Positions 24,842 through 34,058 of a DNA stretch of 55,829 nt are shown here, in pieces. A model generated the notes under the pieces. It worked only from the letters and a program-made list of their open reading frames with translations, did not search any database and was not told where the DNA came from. Made by a program: the position numbers and the translations under genes. Origin of the DNA: Ktedonobacterales bacterium (GTDB lineage Bacteria; Chloroflexota; Ktedonobacteria; Ktedonobacterales; DATBGS01); contig DATBHW010000082.1 of NCBI GenBank assembly GCA_036557285.1, positions 1 to 55,829 of the forward strand, in the 5' to 3' direction. Numbering within the stretch: position 1 is the stretch's first letter; each line of letters opens with the position of its first letter.

Positions 24842-26572
24842 CTAGTATTTTCTTTCTTGCGGCTCAAAAGTGCCAAGGGCCACCGGCTTGTAGCGCAGTT
24901 CGATCTCGTTCATTTCTCGATAGGCGAGCGTGTGCTTCAGGAAGTTGGCGTCGTCGCGCTTGGGGAAATCTTCGCGGTAGTGCGCGCCCCGGCTCTCTTT
25001 GCGCGCCAGCGCCCCCGCAATCGTCGCCTCGGAGCAATCGAGCAGGAAGCCAAGTTCAATCACTTCCATCATTTCGGTATTGAACGTGTGGCCTTTGTCC
25101 TGAATGGCGACCTGTTGGAAGCGTTCTTTCAGTTCGACAAGCTTCCTCTGCGCGTGCAGCAGTTTCTGCTCGTCGCGCACGACGCCGACGTTCTCCATCA
25201 TCTCATCGCGCAGTTCATTGCGGATGTTGATCTGCGCTTCGCCTTTGTCCCTGGCGCGCAGGCGCTCCACCATATCGCGGGCAAATGCCTCTGGCTCTTT
25301 GGGCAGCGGCAGGAAATCCCACTCGTTGATAAAGCGGGCGATATGCTTGCCCGCGCGGCGGCCAAAGACGATGAGATCAACCAGCGAATTCGTACCCAGG
25401 CGATTCGCGCCATGCACCGAGACGCAGGCCACCTCGCCCGCCGCGTAGAAGCCAGGCACGACGGTCTTGTGTTCATCCCTAATCACCCGGCCCTCGATGT
25501 CGGTGGGGATGCCGCCCATTGCGTAGTGCGCCGTTGGCTGGATAGGCACCGGCTCGTTAATCGGCTCGATGGTCAGATAGGTGCGGGCAAAGTCGGTCAC
25601 ATCGGGCAATTTCGCGTCAATCAGTTCTTTGCCCAGGTGGGTCAGGTCAATATAGACGGCATCTTTGGTGGGCGTGACGCCGCGCCCCTCTTTGATCTCC
25701 TGGATGATAGCCCGCGAAACCATATCGCGCGGGGCCAGGTCTTTGAGCGTGGGTGTGTAACGCTCCATGAATCGCTCGCCTGTGCTGTTGCGCAGGATGC
25801 CGCCTTCGCCGCGCGCCGCCTCGCTGAGCAGCACGCCGATGCGATACAGGCCGGTGGGATGAAACTGGTACATCTCCATGTCTTCCAGGGGGATACCCCG
25901 GCGATAGGCGATTGCCATGCCGTCGCCCATGCAGGCCAGGGCGTTGCTGGTGATGCGCCAGGCGCGGCCATAGCCGCCTGTAGCAAACAGGACTACTTTA
26001 GCATGGAAGGTGTGCATCTCGCCGTCGCGCAGGTCCAGCGCCACGACGCCTGTTACCGCGCCATCGCTCATCAACAGGTCCAGCGCCAGATATTCGTTGA
26101 AGAAACGCACCTGATTTTTGATGGATTGCTGAAACATGGTCTGGAGGATCATGTGCCCGGTGCGGTCAGCGGCATAGCAGGTGCGCATGACCGGCCCTTC
26201 GCCAAAGTTGCGCGTGTGTCCACCAAAGCGGCGCTGGTCAATGCGGCCATCGGGCATGCGGTTGAAGGGCAGGCCCCAATGCTCCAGGTCATACACCGCG
26301 TCAATGGCTTCGTGGGCCAGCACTTCGGCGGCGTCCTGGTCGGTGAGATAGTCGCCGCCCTTCACGGTGTCGAACATGTGCCATTTCCAGTGGTCTTCTT
26401 CTCGGTTGCCCAGCGCGGCGGCAACCCCACCCTGGGCGGCGCCGGTGTGCGAGCGCGTGGGATAGAGCTTGGAGATGACGGCCACGCTGGTATTGCCCGC
26501 AAGCTGGCATGCCGCCATCAGCCCCGCCCCTCCAGCGCCGACAATCACCACGTCGAACTTATGATAGGCCAT
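24842..26572 (-). CDS. sdhA: succinate dehydrogenase flavoprotein subunit
   Basis: A 576-residue protein. The FAD-binding motif is [14 protein letters not shown] (8-21), and SHTGAAQGG (41-49) contains His42, to which FAD is covalently bound. [28 protein letters not shown] and [18 protein letters not shown] hold the substrate and cofactor contacts. The C-terminal capping domain with [15 protein letters not shown] is present. It oxidises succinate to fumarate at the cytoplasmic face of the membrane. It follows sdhC and sdhD by 23 bp. Confidence 0.97.
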   Translation of the reverse strand: MAYHKFDVVIVGAGGAGLMAACQLAGNTSVAVISKLYPTRSHTGAAQGGVAAALGNREEDHWKWHMFDTVKGGDYLTDQDAAEVLAHEAIDAVYDLEHWGLPFNRMPDGRIDQRRFGGHTRNFGEGPVMRTCYAADRTGHMILQTMFQQSIKNQVRFFNEYLALDLLMSDGAVTGVVALDLRDGEMHTFHAKVVLFATGGYGRAWRITSNALACMGDGMAIAYRRGIPLEDMEMYQFHPTGLYRIGVLLSEAARGEGGILRNSTGERFMERYTPTLKDLAPRDMVSRAIIQEIKEGRGVTPTKDAVYIDLTHLGKELIDAKLPDVTDFARTYLTIEPINEPVPIQPTAHYAMGGIPTDIEGRVIRDEHKTVVPGFYAAGEVACVSVHGANRLGTNSLVDLIVFGRRAGKHIARFINEWDFLPLPKEPEAFARDMVERLRARDKGEAQINIRNELRDEMMENVGVVRDEQKLLHAQRKLVELKERFQQVAIQDKGHTFNTEMMEVIELGFLLDCSEATIAGALARKESRGAHYREDFPKRDDANFLKHTLAYREMNEIELRYKPVALGTFEPQERKY

Positions 26573-26595
26573 GAGTTCCTCCCCCCAGCGGGCGC

Positions 26596-27066
26596 TTATT
26601 TCAGCAGCCCAAAGAAATTCGAGATGCCGCCGGTGACGCCTGGATGGAAGGTGATGATGGTCATCGTTCCCATCAGCCAGAAGACCAGGGCAATCGTCCA
26701 GACGGTGGACTGGGCCAGCAGCCGCCAGGCGCGCGCCCGCACGTTGTCGTCAATGACGATGCGCAGGCCGTTCAACCCATGCAGCAGGGCCAGGGTCAGC
26801 AGGACCAGATCATAAACGCGCCAGAACGGGTTAGCGTAGCGTTCGGCCACGTAATCATACACCGTCTTGGAAACGTCAGTGGTGATATGATTGAGAATCA
26901 GGTGAATAATCACCAGAAAGATTAAGATCACGCCGGAAATACGGAAGAAATACCAGGAAAAGAGTTCAAAGCCGCCGTTCGGCCTGGAGGCTGCGCCATA
27001 GGTTGCGGGTTTGCTGGTCGCGCTGCGCGCCCTGGCTGGCGCGTCTTCAGTGGTTGATTTTGCCAT
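26596..27066 (-). CDS. sdhD: succinate dehydrogenase membrane anchor subunit
   Basis: A 156-residue protein with three hydrophobic segments: [45 protein letters not shown] and [18 protein letters not shown]. The arrangement R-x-S-G and H-G-L-N-G-x-R is shared by heme b and quinone-binding anchors. The N-terminal 40 residues are Ala/Lys-rich and hydrophilic. It follows the sdhC gene, 35 bp downstream. Confidence 0.85.
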   Translation of the reverse strand: MAKSTTEDAPARARSATSKPATYGAASRPNGGFELFSWYFFRISGVILIFLVIIHLILNHITTDVSKTVYDYVAERYANPFWRVYDLVLLTLALLHGLNGLRIVIDDNVRARAWRLLAQSTVWTIALVFWLMGTMTIITFHPGVTGGISNFFGLLK

Positions 27067-27101
27067 CGTCGTTTGCTCCTCTCAACAGACACGCAGCAGA
27101 T

Positions 27102-27476
27102 TTAGCTGCCACACGCGCCGCCTGGCTGAAAGCAAGGCCCGACGATAAAGTAGACCAGGGGCGCCCAGGAGGCGATGGTTGCCACCAGCACGACGTAGAA
27201 CATGGCTTGCTGGTATTTTGTGCCGATTGCGGGCCAGAAATCAACCAGGATGATGCGCACGCCGTTATAGGCATGATAAAAGACGGCGGCAATCAAGAAG
27301 AGCGTGGCGACGCGCACGTACCAGGTGCTGAAGATGGTGAGCGCGTCGTTGTAGACCTTGGGGCCAAAGCCAAGCAGGGTGATGTCCACGATATGCAGCA
27401 GCAGGAAGAGCAGGATGCCCAGCCCGCTGATGCGGTGGAACAACCAGGAAAACATGCCCGACTGACCTCTGTACAT
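27102..27476 (-). CDS. sdhC: succinate dehydrogenase cytochrome b556 subunit
   Basis: A 124-residue protein. SWLFHRISGLGILLFLLLHIVD (10-31) carries the conserved H-R-x-S-G, and the His in HIVD and in YHAYNGVRIILVD are likely heme ligands. Three transmembrane segments are present. It is the first gene of the sdh operon on the minus strand, with GGAGACACTTCC before the ATG. No good promoter was found in the first 100 bp upstream, although the 27477-28011 region is intergenic. Confidence 0.88.
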   Translation of the reverse strand: MYRGQSGMFSWLFHRISGLGILLFLLLHIVDITLLGFGPKVYNDALTIFSTWYVRVATLFLIAAVFYHAYNGVRIILVDFWPAIGTKYQQAMFYVVLVATIASWAPLVYFIVGPCFQPGGACGS

Positions 27477-28011
27477 GGAAGTGTCTCCTTACCGACAAGA
27501 TACGTTCGCCTCTAGGAACAACATGGAATCGTATGAGCAGCCTGCCGCGAGGGGCGGGGAGGGAGAAAGCATGGCCGACGCCTCTTTTCTCTCTGATTGT
27601 GCGAAAGGGTACGCTGGGGCGAGCGGGAGAAGCCTTGTGTGACGCCCAGCCGGGCCACCCGGCGCAGCCTCTGGTGAGGCAGAGTTGAAGCGGAGCGGCT
27701 TCTTCGACGCCCCATGTAGTCTTCATTATACGGCAAAGGAGGCGCGGCTGCAAACCTGTTTCGGTTTGTGCCGGTCGGTTTCTTTCTGGACACGGCGCTT
27801 TTCTGGGGGTATACTGTGTCTGTTGCACCAAGTTGTCTTGCCCTCCATTGTCCAGGCGCCTGTTTTTGCTCCTGCGCCATGAAGAGTTGCGCGTGACCGC
27901 TCTGTGCTGCTTGTTTTGCACACTGCTCATGGAAGTCGTCGCACTTGCTGCCCTCGCTCTCATGAGCTGCTTCGCAGCTATGGCTGTAAGAAAGGTTTTG
28001 AAGAAGGTTCG
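27477..28011. other. 535-bp divergent intergenic region between sdhC and the RRM gene
   Basis: It contains the plus-strand promoter at 27787-27815 and the presumed sdh promoter. Frames on either strand are Arg-rich and without ribosome sites, and I see no gene. About 190 nt between the predicted transcription start and the RRM start codon would be an untranslated leader. Confidence 0.6.
27787..27815 (+). promoter_or_regulatory. sigma-70-like promoter for the RRM protein gene
   Basis: TGGACA at 27787-27792, a 17-bp spacer, and TATACT at 27810-27815. The start of transcription would be near 27822, leaving about 190 nt of leader before the ATG at 28012. Long leaders are a known trait of cold-inducible RNA-binding protein mRNAs. 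Confidence 0.6.
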
Positions 28012-28404
28012 ATGGGCAACAATCTTTTTGTTGGTAATCTCCCCTATGATGTTGACGATGCCCAGCTCTCGGAGATTTTTTCGCAGGCTGGCACGGTCAC
28101 GTCCGCGCATGTGGTGACAGATAAGTTCTCTGGTCAAAGCCGGGGCTATGGCTTTGTTGAGATGAGCAGCGACGCCGAGGCCGCCCAGGCCGTGACCATG
28201 CTCAATGGGCAGGATTTGCGGGGTCGTCCCATGACCGTCAACGAGGCGCGCCCGCGCGAGGAGCGCGGCGGCTATCGCGGCGGTGGTGGCGGACGCAGCG
28301 GTGGCGGCTATGGCGGCTATGGGGACCGGCGCGGCGGTGGCGGCTACGGCGGTGGTCGTGGCGGAGACCGGCGCGGCGGCAATGGCGGCAGGGGCCGCTA
28401 CTAG
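28012..28404 (+). CDS. glycine-rich RRM RNA-binding protein
   Basis: A 130-residue protein. RNP2 is LFVGNL (5-10) and RNP1 is RGYGFVEM (about 44-51), giving one RRM domain of about 80 residues. A Gly/Arg-rich tail (GGYRGGGGGRSGGGYGGYGDR type repeats) follows to the end. The design is that of cyanobacterial Rbp and eukaryotic GRP proteins, which are often cold-induced RNA chaperones. I chose the ATG at 28012 because AAGG lies before it and the RRM begins at once. It has its own promoter and terminator. Confidence 0.92.
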   Translation: MGNNLFVGNLPYDVDDAQLSEIFSQAGTVTSAHVVTDKFSGQSRGYGFVEMSSDAEAAQAVTMLNGQDLRGRPMTVNEARPREERGGYRGGGGGRSGGGYGGYGDRRGGGGYGGGRGGDRRGGNGGRGRY

Positions 28405-28454
28405 CCTTCGCTGGCCTGGCGCTTCACCGCGCCAGCTTCACCATCAGGCTTGTT

Positions 28455-28488
28455 CAGCAACGGGAAGGGCGCGCCCTTCCCGTTGCTG
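28455..28488 (+). terminator. intrinsic terminator after the RRM gene
   Basis: A perfect 34-nt palindrome with CAGCAACGGGAAGGGCG as left arm, followed by TTTGGG. It lies 50 bp after the RRM stop. Confidence 0.75.
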
Positions 28489-28644
28489 TTTGGGCGGAAT
28501 ACAGCATATTGCCGATGGCCTGACAGCCGAGGCCATGTATACTTCTTGCTAAGAGAGGCCAGGAGGCTTTGCTGTTCTTTGGGGGGGTGATAATTAAATC
28601 CTGATTTTGTTGTATAGTATCCACTTTTGTGGTATACTATGCCT

Positions 28645-29220
28645 ATGAAGTTGAGCGACTATGCCAAACAGGTCGGCGTGACCTATAAGACCGCCTGGAA
28701 ATGGTGGCAAGCTGGGCAACTGGATGCCTACCAGTTGCCCACTGGCACGGTCATTGTGCGCGAACCCCGTCCCGCTCCGTCTGGTGTGGCGCTCTATGCC
28801 CGCGTTTCGTCTGCGGACCAGAAGGCGGATGCCACTCGTCAGATGGAGCGCCTACGGGGGTACGCAGCCGCGCGAGGCTATCAGGTGACCGTGGAAGTGA
28901 CCGAGATTGCTTCTGGCCTCAACGATGACCGCCCCAAGCTGAAGAAGTTACTCACCAGTCCCAAGATTAGCGTGCTGGTGGTGGACCATCGAGACCGACT
29001 CACCCGCTTTGGCTATGGCTACATTACCACCCTCTTGGAGCAGCAGGGCCGTCGGGTAGAAGCCATCTCTCCGAGTGATACCGGAGATGATCTGGTAGAC
29101 GACTTCGTGGCGGTGATTACCAGCATGGCGGCGCGTATCTATGGCCGCCGGAACAGCAAACGTCGGGCAGAACAGATTAAAGCCTGCATTGAGCAGGCCA
29201 TGCAAAGCGAGGATGTCTGA
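28645..29220 (+). CDS. tnpA: IS607-family serine recombinase (TnpA)
   Basis: A 191-residue protein. The N-terminus MKLSDYAKQVGVTYKTAWKW is a MerR-like helix-turn-helix. The resolvase catalytic domain follows: YARVSSADQ (51-59) with nucleophile Ser55, then a later VLVVDHRDRLTRFGY segment with the conserved Arg residues. Its order (DNA-binding domain first, catalytic domain second) is the IS607 arrangement. An ATG at 28639 lies two codons upstream. No strong ribosome site is visible. Confidence 0.93.
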   Translation: MKLSDYAKQVGVTYKTAWKWWQAGQLDAYQLPTGTVIVREPRPAPSGVALYARVSSADQKADATRQMERLRGYAAARGYQVTVEVTEIASGLNDDRPKLKKLLTSPKISVLVVDHRDRLTRFGYGYITTLLEQQGRRVEAISPSDTGDDLVDDFVAVITSMAARIYGRRNSKRRAEQIKACIEQAMQSEDV

Positions 29221-30452
29221 TGCTGGTCACGCGGGCCTACAAGACCGAACTCGACTTAAATAACGAGCAAGTGACTGCCTGCAAACAGCATGCCGGGGCA
29301 GCGCGGTACGCTTACAACTGGGGCTTGAAGGTGAAACAGGCACACTACCAAGCCACTGGCAAAAGCCCCTACGCCATCGAACTGCACCGGGAACTGAACG
29401 CGCTGAAGAAAACCGACGTACCCTGGATGTATGCGGTCTCCAAATGCGCGCCCCAGGAAGCCTTGCGCAACCTGGACAGCGCCTTTGCCCACTTCTTCCG
29501 GCGTTGCCAACTCAAGAAAGAGGGCAAGCGGCGCGGCAAGGTCGGCTATCCACGCTTCAAGAGCAAGAAGCGCGGGCTGGGCAGCTTCCGCCTGACCGGC
29601 TCCATTGTCGTCTATCGAAATGCCATCCAGTTGCCGCGCCTGGGACGGCTGCGCTTGAAAGAGCGCGGCTATCTGCCTCCATCGGGCGTCAAGGTGCTGT
29701 CGGCCACCGTGAGCGAGCAGGCGGGGCATTGGTATGTCAGCATCCAGGTGGAGCAAGAGCAGGCGGCGTCTGAGAATGCTGGCCCCGTTGTGGGTGTGGA
29801 TCTGGGTGTGAAGGCGCTTGCCACCTTCTCAGACGGAACCGTCATTCCCAACCCGCGCCACCTCAAGCGCCGTCTGAAAAAGATCAAGCGCTTCCATCGG
29901 GCGGTGTCCCGCAAGGTGAAAGGCTCCAAGAAGCGCAAGAAGGCGACAAAACGGCTGGCAAACCTCTACCGAAAAGTTGCCAATCAGCGTCAGAACACGT
30001 TGCATCAGTTGACTACAATGCTAGCGAAAACCAAGCAAACCATTGTGATCGAAGACCTGCATGTGACGGGTATGCTGAAGAACCATCACCTGGCGCAAGC
30101 CATAGCCGATGTGGGCTTTGGCGAGTTCCGACGCCAACTGATCTACAAAGCGGCCTGGTACGGCAGTACCGTGTTGCTCGCCAGCCGTTGGGAACCATCG
30201 AGCAAGACTTGCTCCGGCTGTGGCTGGATGGATGAAGGCTTAATGTTGGCAGATCGGACCTTTCATTGCCAGGCATGTGGCCTGGTCCTTGACCGCGATC
30301 TGAACGCGGCGATCAATTTAGCGAAGCTGGCCGGTAGTTTGTCGGACAGCTTAAACGCCTGTGGAGAGGAACGCTCTGGCACGCCTCGGAAGAAGCGTGT
30401 GAAACGGTCCCCGATGAAGCAGGAACAAGAGTCGTCTTATGCTTCGGCATAA
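29220..30452 (+). CDS. tnpB: TnpB RNA-guided nuclease of the IS607 element
   Basis: A 410-residue protein. The RuvC-like active site is complete: D194 in VGVDLG, E278 in IVIEDL, and D360 in LDRDLNAAINL. The zinc finger is CSGCG (331-335) and CQACG (350-354). The N-terminal HTH and WED-type regions are present. TnpB proteins cut DNA guided by an omega RNA encoded at the 3' end of the gene and the element's right end. Here only 28 bp separate the stop from the next gene, so the guide scaffold must overlap the tnpB 3' region and its guide part would read into the glucoamylase 5' end. The nuclease looks active. Confidence 0.95.
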   Translation: MLVTRAYKTELDLNNEQVTACKQHAGAARYAYNWGLKVKQAHYQATGKSPYAIELHRELNALKKTDVPWMYAVSKCAPQEALRNLDSAFAHFFRRCQLKKEGKRRGKVGYPRFKSKKRGLGSFRLTGSIVVYRNAIQLPRLGRLRLKERGYLPPSGVKVLSATVSEQAGHWYVSIQVEQEQAASENAGPVVGVDLGVKALATFSDGTVIPNPRHLKRRLKKIKRFHRAVSRKVKGSKKRKKATKRLANLYRKVANQRQNTLHQLTTMLAKTKQTIVIEDLHVTGMLKNHHLAQAIADVGFGEFRRQLIYKAAWYGSTVLLASRWEPSSKTCSGCGWMDEGLMLADRTFHCQACGLVLDRDLNAAINLAKLAGSLSDSLNACGEERSGTPRKKRVKRSPMKQEQESSYASA

Positions 30453-30480
30453 AACGCCAGATTCTTGAGAACGGTGAGCT

Positions 30481-32559
30481 ATGCCACGCGATCTGCCGGT
30501 TGGAAACGGGCGCCTGCTGATCACCTTCGATCAGCGTTATGTCTTGCGCGATGTCTATTATCCGCGCGTCGGGCATTCCAATCAGACGATTGGACACCCG
30601 AATCGCTTTGGCGTCTGGGTGGCCGAGGCCGACGGGGCCGATCCCCGCTTTGCCTGGTCGGGCGATGACTGCTGGGAGCGGCGGCTGGATTATTGGGGCG
30701 ATACGCTGGTTACGGATGTGGCCCTCAGCAGCGAGGCGCTGGGCCTGCGGCTGCGCTGCCACGATGCCGTCACGCCGGATGATGATACCTATCTGAAGCA
30801 GATCGAGATCACCAACCTGGCAGGCCGCGAGCGGCTGGTGCGGCTGTTCTTTCACCACGACTTTCATATCGAAGAGTCGGGCGTGGGCGATACCGCCTAT
30901 TATGAACCCTATAATGAGGCGCTGCTGCACTATCGCGGGCGGCGCTATTTTCTGATTGATATGGCGAACGAGCAGCGCGAGCGTATCGCTCAGTACGCCA
31001 CTGGAACGAAGGAATACGGCGGCCTGGAGGGCGCCTGGCGCGACGCCGAAGATGGTCTGCTGAGCGGCAACCCTATCGCGCAGGGCTTTGTGGATTCAGT
31101 CGCGGGGATGGAGATGCGCCTGCCAGCGGGCGGGACGGTCACGGCGCATTACTGGATGGTCGCGGGGCGCGATTTCTTTGAGGTGCGTGACCGCAACCGG
31201 CGCGTCCGCGAGGTGGGCGTGCCTGCCTTGCTGGAGCGCACCCGCCGCCATTGGCGAGGCTGGCTGAAACCGGCGAAAGCCCGCGATTTCGCCGATCTGC
31301 CCGACGCGCTCATCCAACTCTATCGCCGCAGCCTGTTGATTATCGCCACGCAGTGCGATGCAGGCGGGGCGATCATCGCCGCGAACGATGGCGACAGCGC
31401 CCTGTCTAACGCCGATACCTACTCGTATATGTGGCCGCGCGATGGCGCGCTGGTGGCCCACGCCCTGGATGGCGCGGGCTATCCCGCGATTCCGCGCGCC
31501 TTCCACGCGTTTTGCGCCCGGCTGATCGCGCCAACGACGTATTATCACGGCGGCTATCTGCTGCATAAATACCACGCCGATGGCTCGCTGGGTAGTTCCT
31601 GGCATCCCTGGGTGCGCGATGGCCGCCCAACCCTTCCGGTGCAGGAAGACGAGACCGCGCTGGTTTTGTGGGAACTGTGGGGTCACGTCGAACGTTACCC
31701 CGACTATCCGGGCCTGGAACAGCTTTATGAGCAGATGGTGCGTCCGGCGGCGGAGTTTCTGCTGTATTATCGGCTGGAGGATGGATCGCTGCCGCGCGAA
31801 TCCTATGACCTCTGGGAAGAACGCTATGGCATCTATACCTTTACGACCGCCGCGACTATCGCGGGGCTGAAGGCGGCGGCATGCTTTGCCCGGCGCTTTG
31901 GCGATGACGAGGCTGCCGGGCGCTTCGCTGAGGGCGCGGCGGCGCTGCGCGCTGGCCTGGACCAGCATCTGTATGACGCGGAGCGCGGCTATTTTCTGCG
32001 CGGCGTTACGTTGCAGCCAGGGGCGGGCGCGCGAGCCGCAGGCGAAGAATCGCCAGCCCTCTGCCCGGACGCAACGCTGGACAGCAGCGTGCTGGCCGCG
32101 CTGAGCTTTGGTGTGCTGCCAGCGGATGATCCCCGCGTGGTCTCGACGGCGCGGGCCATCGAGGAACGGCTCTGGGTGCGCACCGAGGTAGGCGGCATCG
32201 CGCGCTATGAAGGGGATCGCTTCCGCTACGAGGGGCGCGGCGAGCCGGAGGTTCCGGGGAATCCCTGGTTCATCTGCACGCTCTGGCTGGCGGAATGGTA
32301 TACTGAGGCGGCGGCGCGGCCCGAAGACCTGACGCGGGCGCGCGCTCTGCTGGAATGGTGCGCCCGCTGGAGAAGCTCAAGCGGTGTGCTTACCGAGCAG
32401 TTGAACCCCTACAGCGGGCGTCCGGCGCATGTTTCGCCGCTGACCTGGAGCCACGCGGCCTATGTCCACGCCGTTGATGGCTATTGCCGCCGCGCCGCCG
32501 AACTGGCAGCAGCGCAGGCGCCGCAGGTCGCAGCCGTTGCAGAGGATGCTGGCGTGTAA
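30481..32559 (+). CDS. GH15 glucoamylase-like glycoside hydrolase
   Basis: A 692-residue protein. An N-terminal beta-sandwich domain (about 1-260) opens with MPRDLPVGNGRLLITFD. The catalytic (alpha/alpha)6 barrel has SYMWPRDGALVAHAL (about 315-329), SYDLWEERYG (441-450) with the likely general acid E446, and LTEQLNP (637-643) with the likely base E639. There is no signal peptide, so it should be cytoplasmic. Substrates of the family include alpha-glucans and trehalose. Its 5' end sits directly behind the IS607 element, so the native promoter was probably displaced. GGTGAG precedes the ATG. Confidence 0.9.
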   Translation: MPRDLPVGNGRLLITFDQRYVLRDVYYPRVGHSNQTIGHPNRFGVWVAEADGADPRFAWSGDDCWERRLDYWGDTLVTDVALSSEALGLRLRCHDAVTPDDDTYLKQIEITNLAGRERLVRLFFHHDFHIEESGVGDTAYYEPYNEALLHYRGRRYFLIDMANEQRERIAQYATGTKEYGGLEGAWRDAEDGLLSGNPIAQGFVDSVAGMEMRLPAGGTVTAHYWMVAGRDFFEVRDRNRRVREVGVPALLERTRRHWRGWLKPAKARDFADLPDALIQLYRRSLLIIATQCDAGGAIIAANDGDSALSNADTYSYMWPRDGALVAHALDGAGYPAIPRAFHAFCARLIAPTTYYHGGYLLHKYHADGSLGSSWHPWVRDGRPTLPVQEDETALVLWELWGHVERYPDYPGLEQLYEQMVRPAAEFLLYYRLEDGSLPRESYDLWEERYGIYTFTTAATIAGLKAAACFARRFGDDEAAGRFAEGAAALRAGLDQHLYDAERGYFLRGVTLQPGAGARAAGEESPALCPDATLDSSVLAALSFGVLPADDPRVVSTARAIEERLWVRTEVGGIARYEGDRFRYEGRGEPEVPGNPWFICTLWLAEWYTEAAARPEDLTRARALLEWCARWRSSSGVLTEQLNPYSGRPAHVSPLTWSHAAYVHAVDGYCRRAAELAAAQAPQVAAVAEDAGV

Positions 32560-32613
32560 AATCTACAGGATTTACAGAAGCTACGGTACTGGCCTATTGG
32601 CGAGGGCGACGGA

Positions 32614-32841
32614 ATGTTTGGCTTGCACCTGCTCGATCTTTCGATCATTCTGCTGATCGTTTTGCTCTGGCTGCTGCCTGCCCTGATCGTTCTGCGCGAT
32701 GCGGCGCGGCGTCCACCTGCGGGGCGACAGCTTGGCCGCCGCTGCGCGCTCTTTGGCCTGCCGGGCGCGCTGGTCTATTTTGGTTTGCTGCGCATCCATC
32801 ATCGGTTGCAAGCGCAGAAACAGCGGCGGCCCCTGCGGTAA
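32614..32841 (+). CDS. small membrane protein
   Basis: A 75-residue protein with two hydrophobic segments (LDLSIILLIVLLWLLPALIVL and ALFGLPGALVYFGLLRIHH) and basic ends. No family recognised. It starts 54 bp after the glucoamylase gene and reads the same way. The ribosome site is weak. It is followed by convergently transcribed lipoprotein genes. Confidence 0.45.
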   Translation: MFGLHLLDLSIILLIVLLWLLPALIVLRDAARRPPAGRQLGRRCALFGLPGALVYFGLLRIHHRLQAQKQRRPLR

Positions 32842-32862
32842 AAGCTGCCTGCGCGGCTGGCT

Positions 32863-33519
32863 CTAACCGCAGGGATGGGTATTAGGGACGGGCGGGCCTG
32901 GCACAAACGAGTTCAGGATGTGCTGCCAGATCGCGCCATAGCGCGTTCGCAGGGTGCCAGTTGGCGGGTTAGCAAAGAGGCTGATCTCTAGATAGACCCC
33001 TCCCGTTACCACATTGACATCAAGCCCCTGTGGGCCGCTCGCGCCACCACCAGGAGCAGGCGTGGGGTAATTTGGGTTATCATCTTCGTAGGCCGTCACG
33101 CCCGAACCAATCGTGATGCGCCTCCCCACCGTGCAAGGGTTGGGGTTCCCGCCAGTCAGTGTATCGGTTGCATGGTATCCAACGGTTATTTCTGCAAACA
33201 GCGCCTGGCCTGAAGGTGGCGGACCTTTCGAGGGATCATACTGCCAGGAGACATATGAGTCGTCTGGACCACTGGGTGCGACAGGAAAGGAGATAGAGAG
33301 GAGGGCTGGTACGTCCAGGTGGAAACCGTATTTTGGGTCGGTATAGGTCTGCCAATCGCCGTGAATAGAGGGTGTTGGCGAGGCTGACGCCTCCGTTGTG
33401 GCAGTGGCCGTTGGAGAGGGCTGCGCGCTGGTCGTGCCGAGGGCATCACAGCCCGCCAGGAATAAGGTCGCCAGGAGCAGCGCCAGCGCGCCGTCTGGCA
33501 GGTGGTTCTTCACGCGCAT
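32863..33519 (-). CDS. lipoprotein paralogue 1 of unknown function
   Basis: A 218-residue lipoprotein with lipobox LAGC (Cys24) after ALALLLATLF. A Ser/Thr/Pro-rich linker follows the Cys, then a domain with a single beta-rich fold (DWQTYTDPKYGFHLDVPALLSISFPV ...). The C-terminus is IWQHILNSFVPGPPVPNTHPCG. Its N-terminal 45 and C-terminal 30 residues are almost identical to those of the gene at 34059, while the middles differ. Surface function unknown. Confidence 0.7.
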   Translation of the reverse strand: MRVKNHLPDGALALLLATLFLAGCDALGTTSAQPSPTATATTEASASPTPSIHGDWQTYTDPKYGFHLDVPALLSISFPVAPSGPDDSYVSWQYDPSKGPPPSGQALFAEITVGYHATDTLTGGNPNPCTVGRRITIGSGVTAYEDDNPNYPTPAPGGGASGPQGLDVNVVTGGVYLEISLFANPPTGTLRTRYGAIWQHILNSFVPGPPVPNTHPCG

Positions 33520-33546
33520 TGATCTCTTGCCTCCTTACAATGCTGT

Positions 33547-33999
33547 TCAGTTGGAAAGGGGGTCTGGAAACAGGTCAGCTTCCGATACGCCCAGCGTTTG
33601 GGCGAACAGGGACCAGAACGCCTTATTAGTCATGCGCATGTCCGAGTCGCTCAGCGTGACGCCACGACACCCTGTGCCAGCCACAGTGATTGGCTGCTTC
33701 GGTACGCCTGGCAGCGCAAAGGTCAGCTCATACGCCAAACCATCATCATTCGCACAAGCATAGACGCCTTGAAAATGAGGCAGCGCCTGGATGGCATCAT
33801 ACAGCCTGTTAACACCGGCGGAATCATCGCTCGTTTTCACAAAAGGAGGAAAGCGATTCCCAGCGGGCCATTGGCTGCGGGTGACGGTCAGCGCATGAGG
33901 CGCTGGCGTTGCTGCTGCCAGATTCGCTCCACAACCGGCAAGGAAGGGCAAGAGGCAGATCAGCCCGATCAACGAGCGATGCCAGCCTTTCGTTTTCAT
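33547..33999 (-). CDS. lipoprotein of unknown function between two paralogues
   Basis: A 150-residue protein with signal IGLICLLPFLAGC (lipobox LAGC, Cys23). The mature part contains SDDSAGVNRLYDAIQALPHF and a Cys in YACANDDG, with a second Cys in GTGCRG. The ATG at 33999 is chosen because CAGGAGGAGCT precedes it. It lies within the tandem paralogue pair and probably forms a three-gene operon with them. Confidence 0.7.
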   Translation of the reverse strand: MKTKGWHRSLIGLICLLPFLAGCGANLAAATPAPHALTVTRSQWPAGNRFPPFVKTSDDSAGVNRLYDAIQALPHFQGVYACANDDGLAYELTFALPGVPKQPITVAGTGCRGVTLSDSDMRMTNKAFWSLFAQTLGVSEADLFPDPLSN

Positions 34000-34058
34000 A
34001 GCTCCTCCTGTATCTGGTTGCTCTGGCTGCTGCGCGCCGATTGGCGGCACGGCTGGCT

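Larger units (their letters stand above)
28600..30475 (+). mobile_element. IS607-type insertion sequence (tnpA + tnpB)
   Basis: The element has a serine-recombinase tnpA overlapping tnpB by one base (TGATG). Exact ends cannot be fixed: IS607 elements make no target duplication. The left limit is after the terminator at 28488, and the right limit is before the glucoamylase start codon at 30481. An imperfect palindrome, TATAGTATCCAC / GTGGTATACTA (28612-28639), precedes tnpA and may be its promoter-operator or part of the left end. GG dinucleotides at 28580-28587 and 30473 are possible borders. Both genes look intact. Confidence 0.8.

Noticed and set aside
24857-26815. 652-codon plus-strand frame opposite sdhA
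   Set aside because: SdhA on the minus strand is unmistakable. The antisense frame has no recognisable motif.
27265-28137. Minus-strand frame across the sdhC-RRM intergenic region
   Set aside because: Overlaps sdhC out of frame, is Arg-rich, and lacks start signals.
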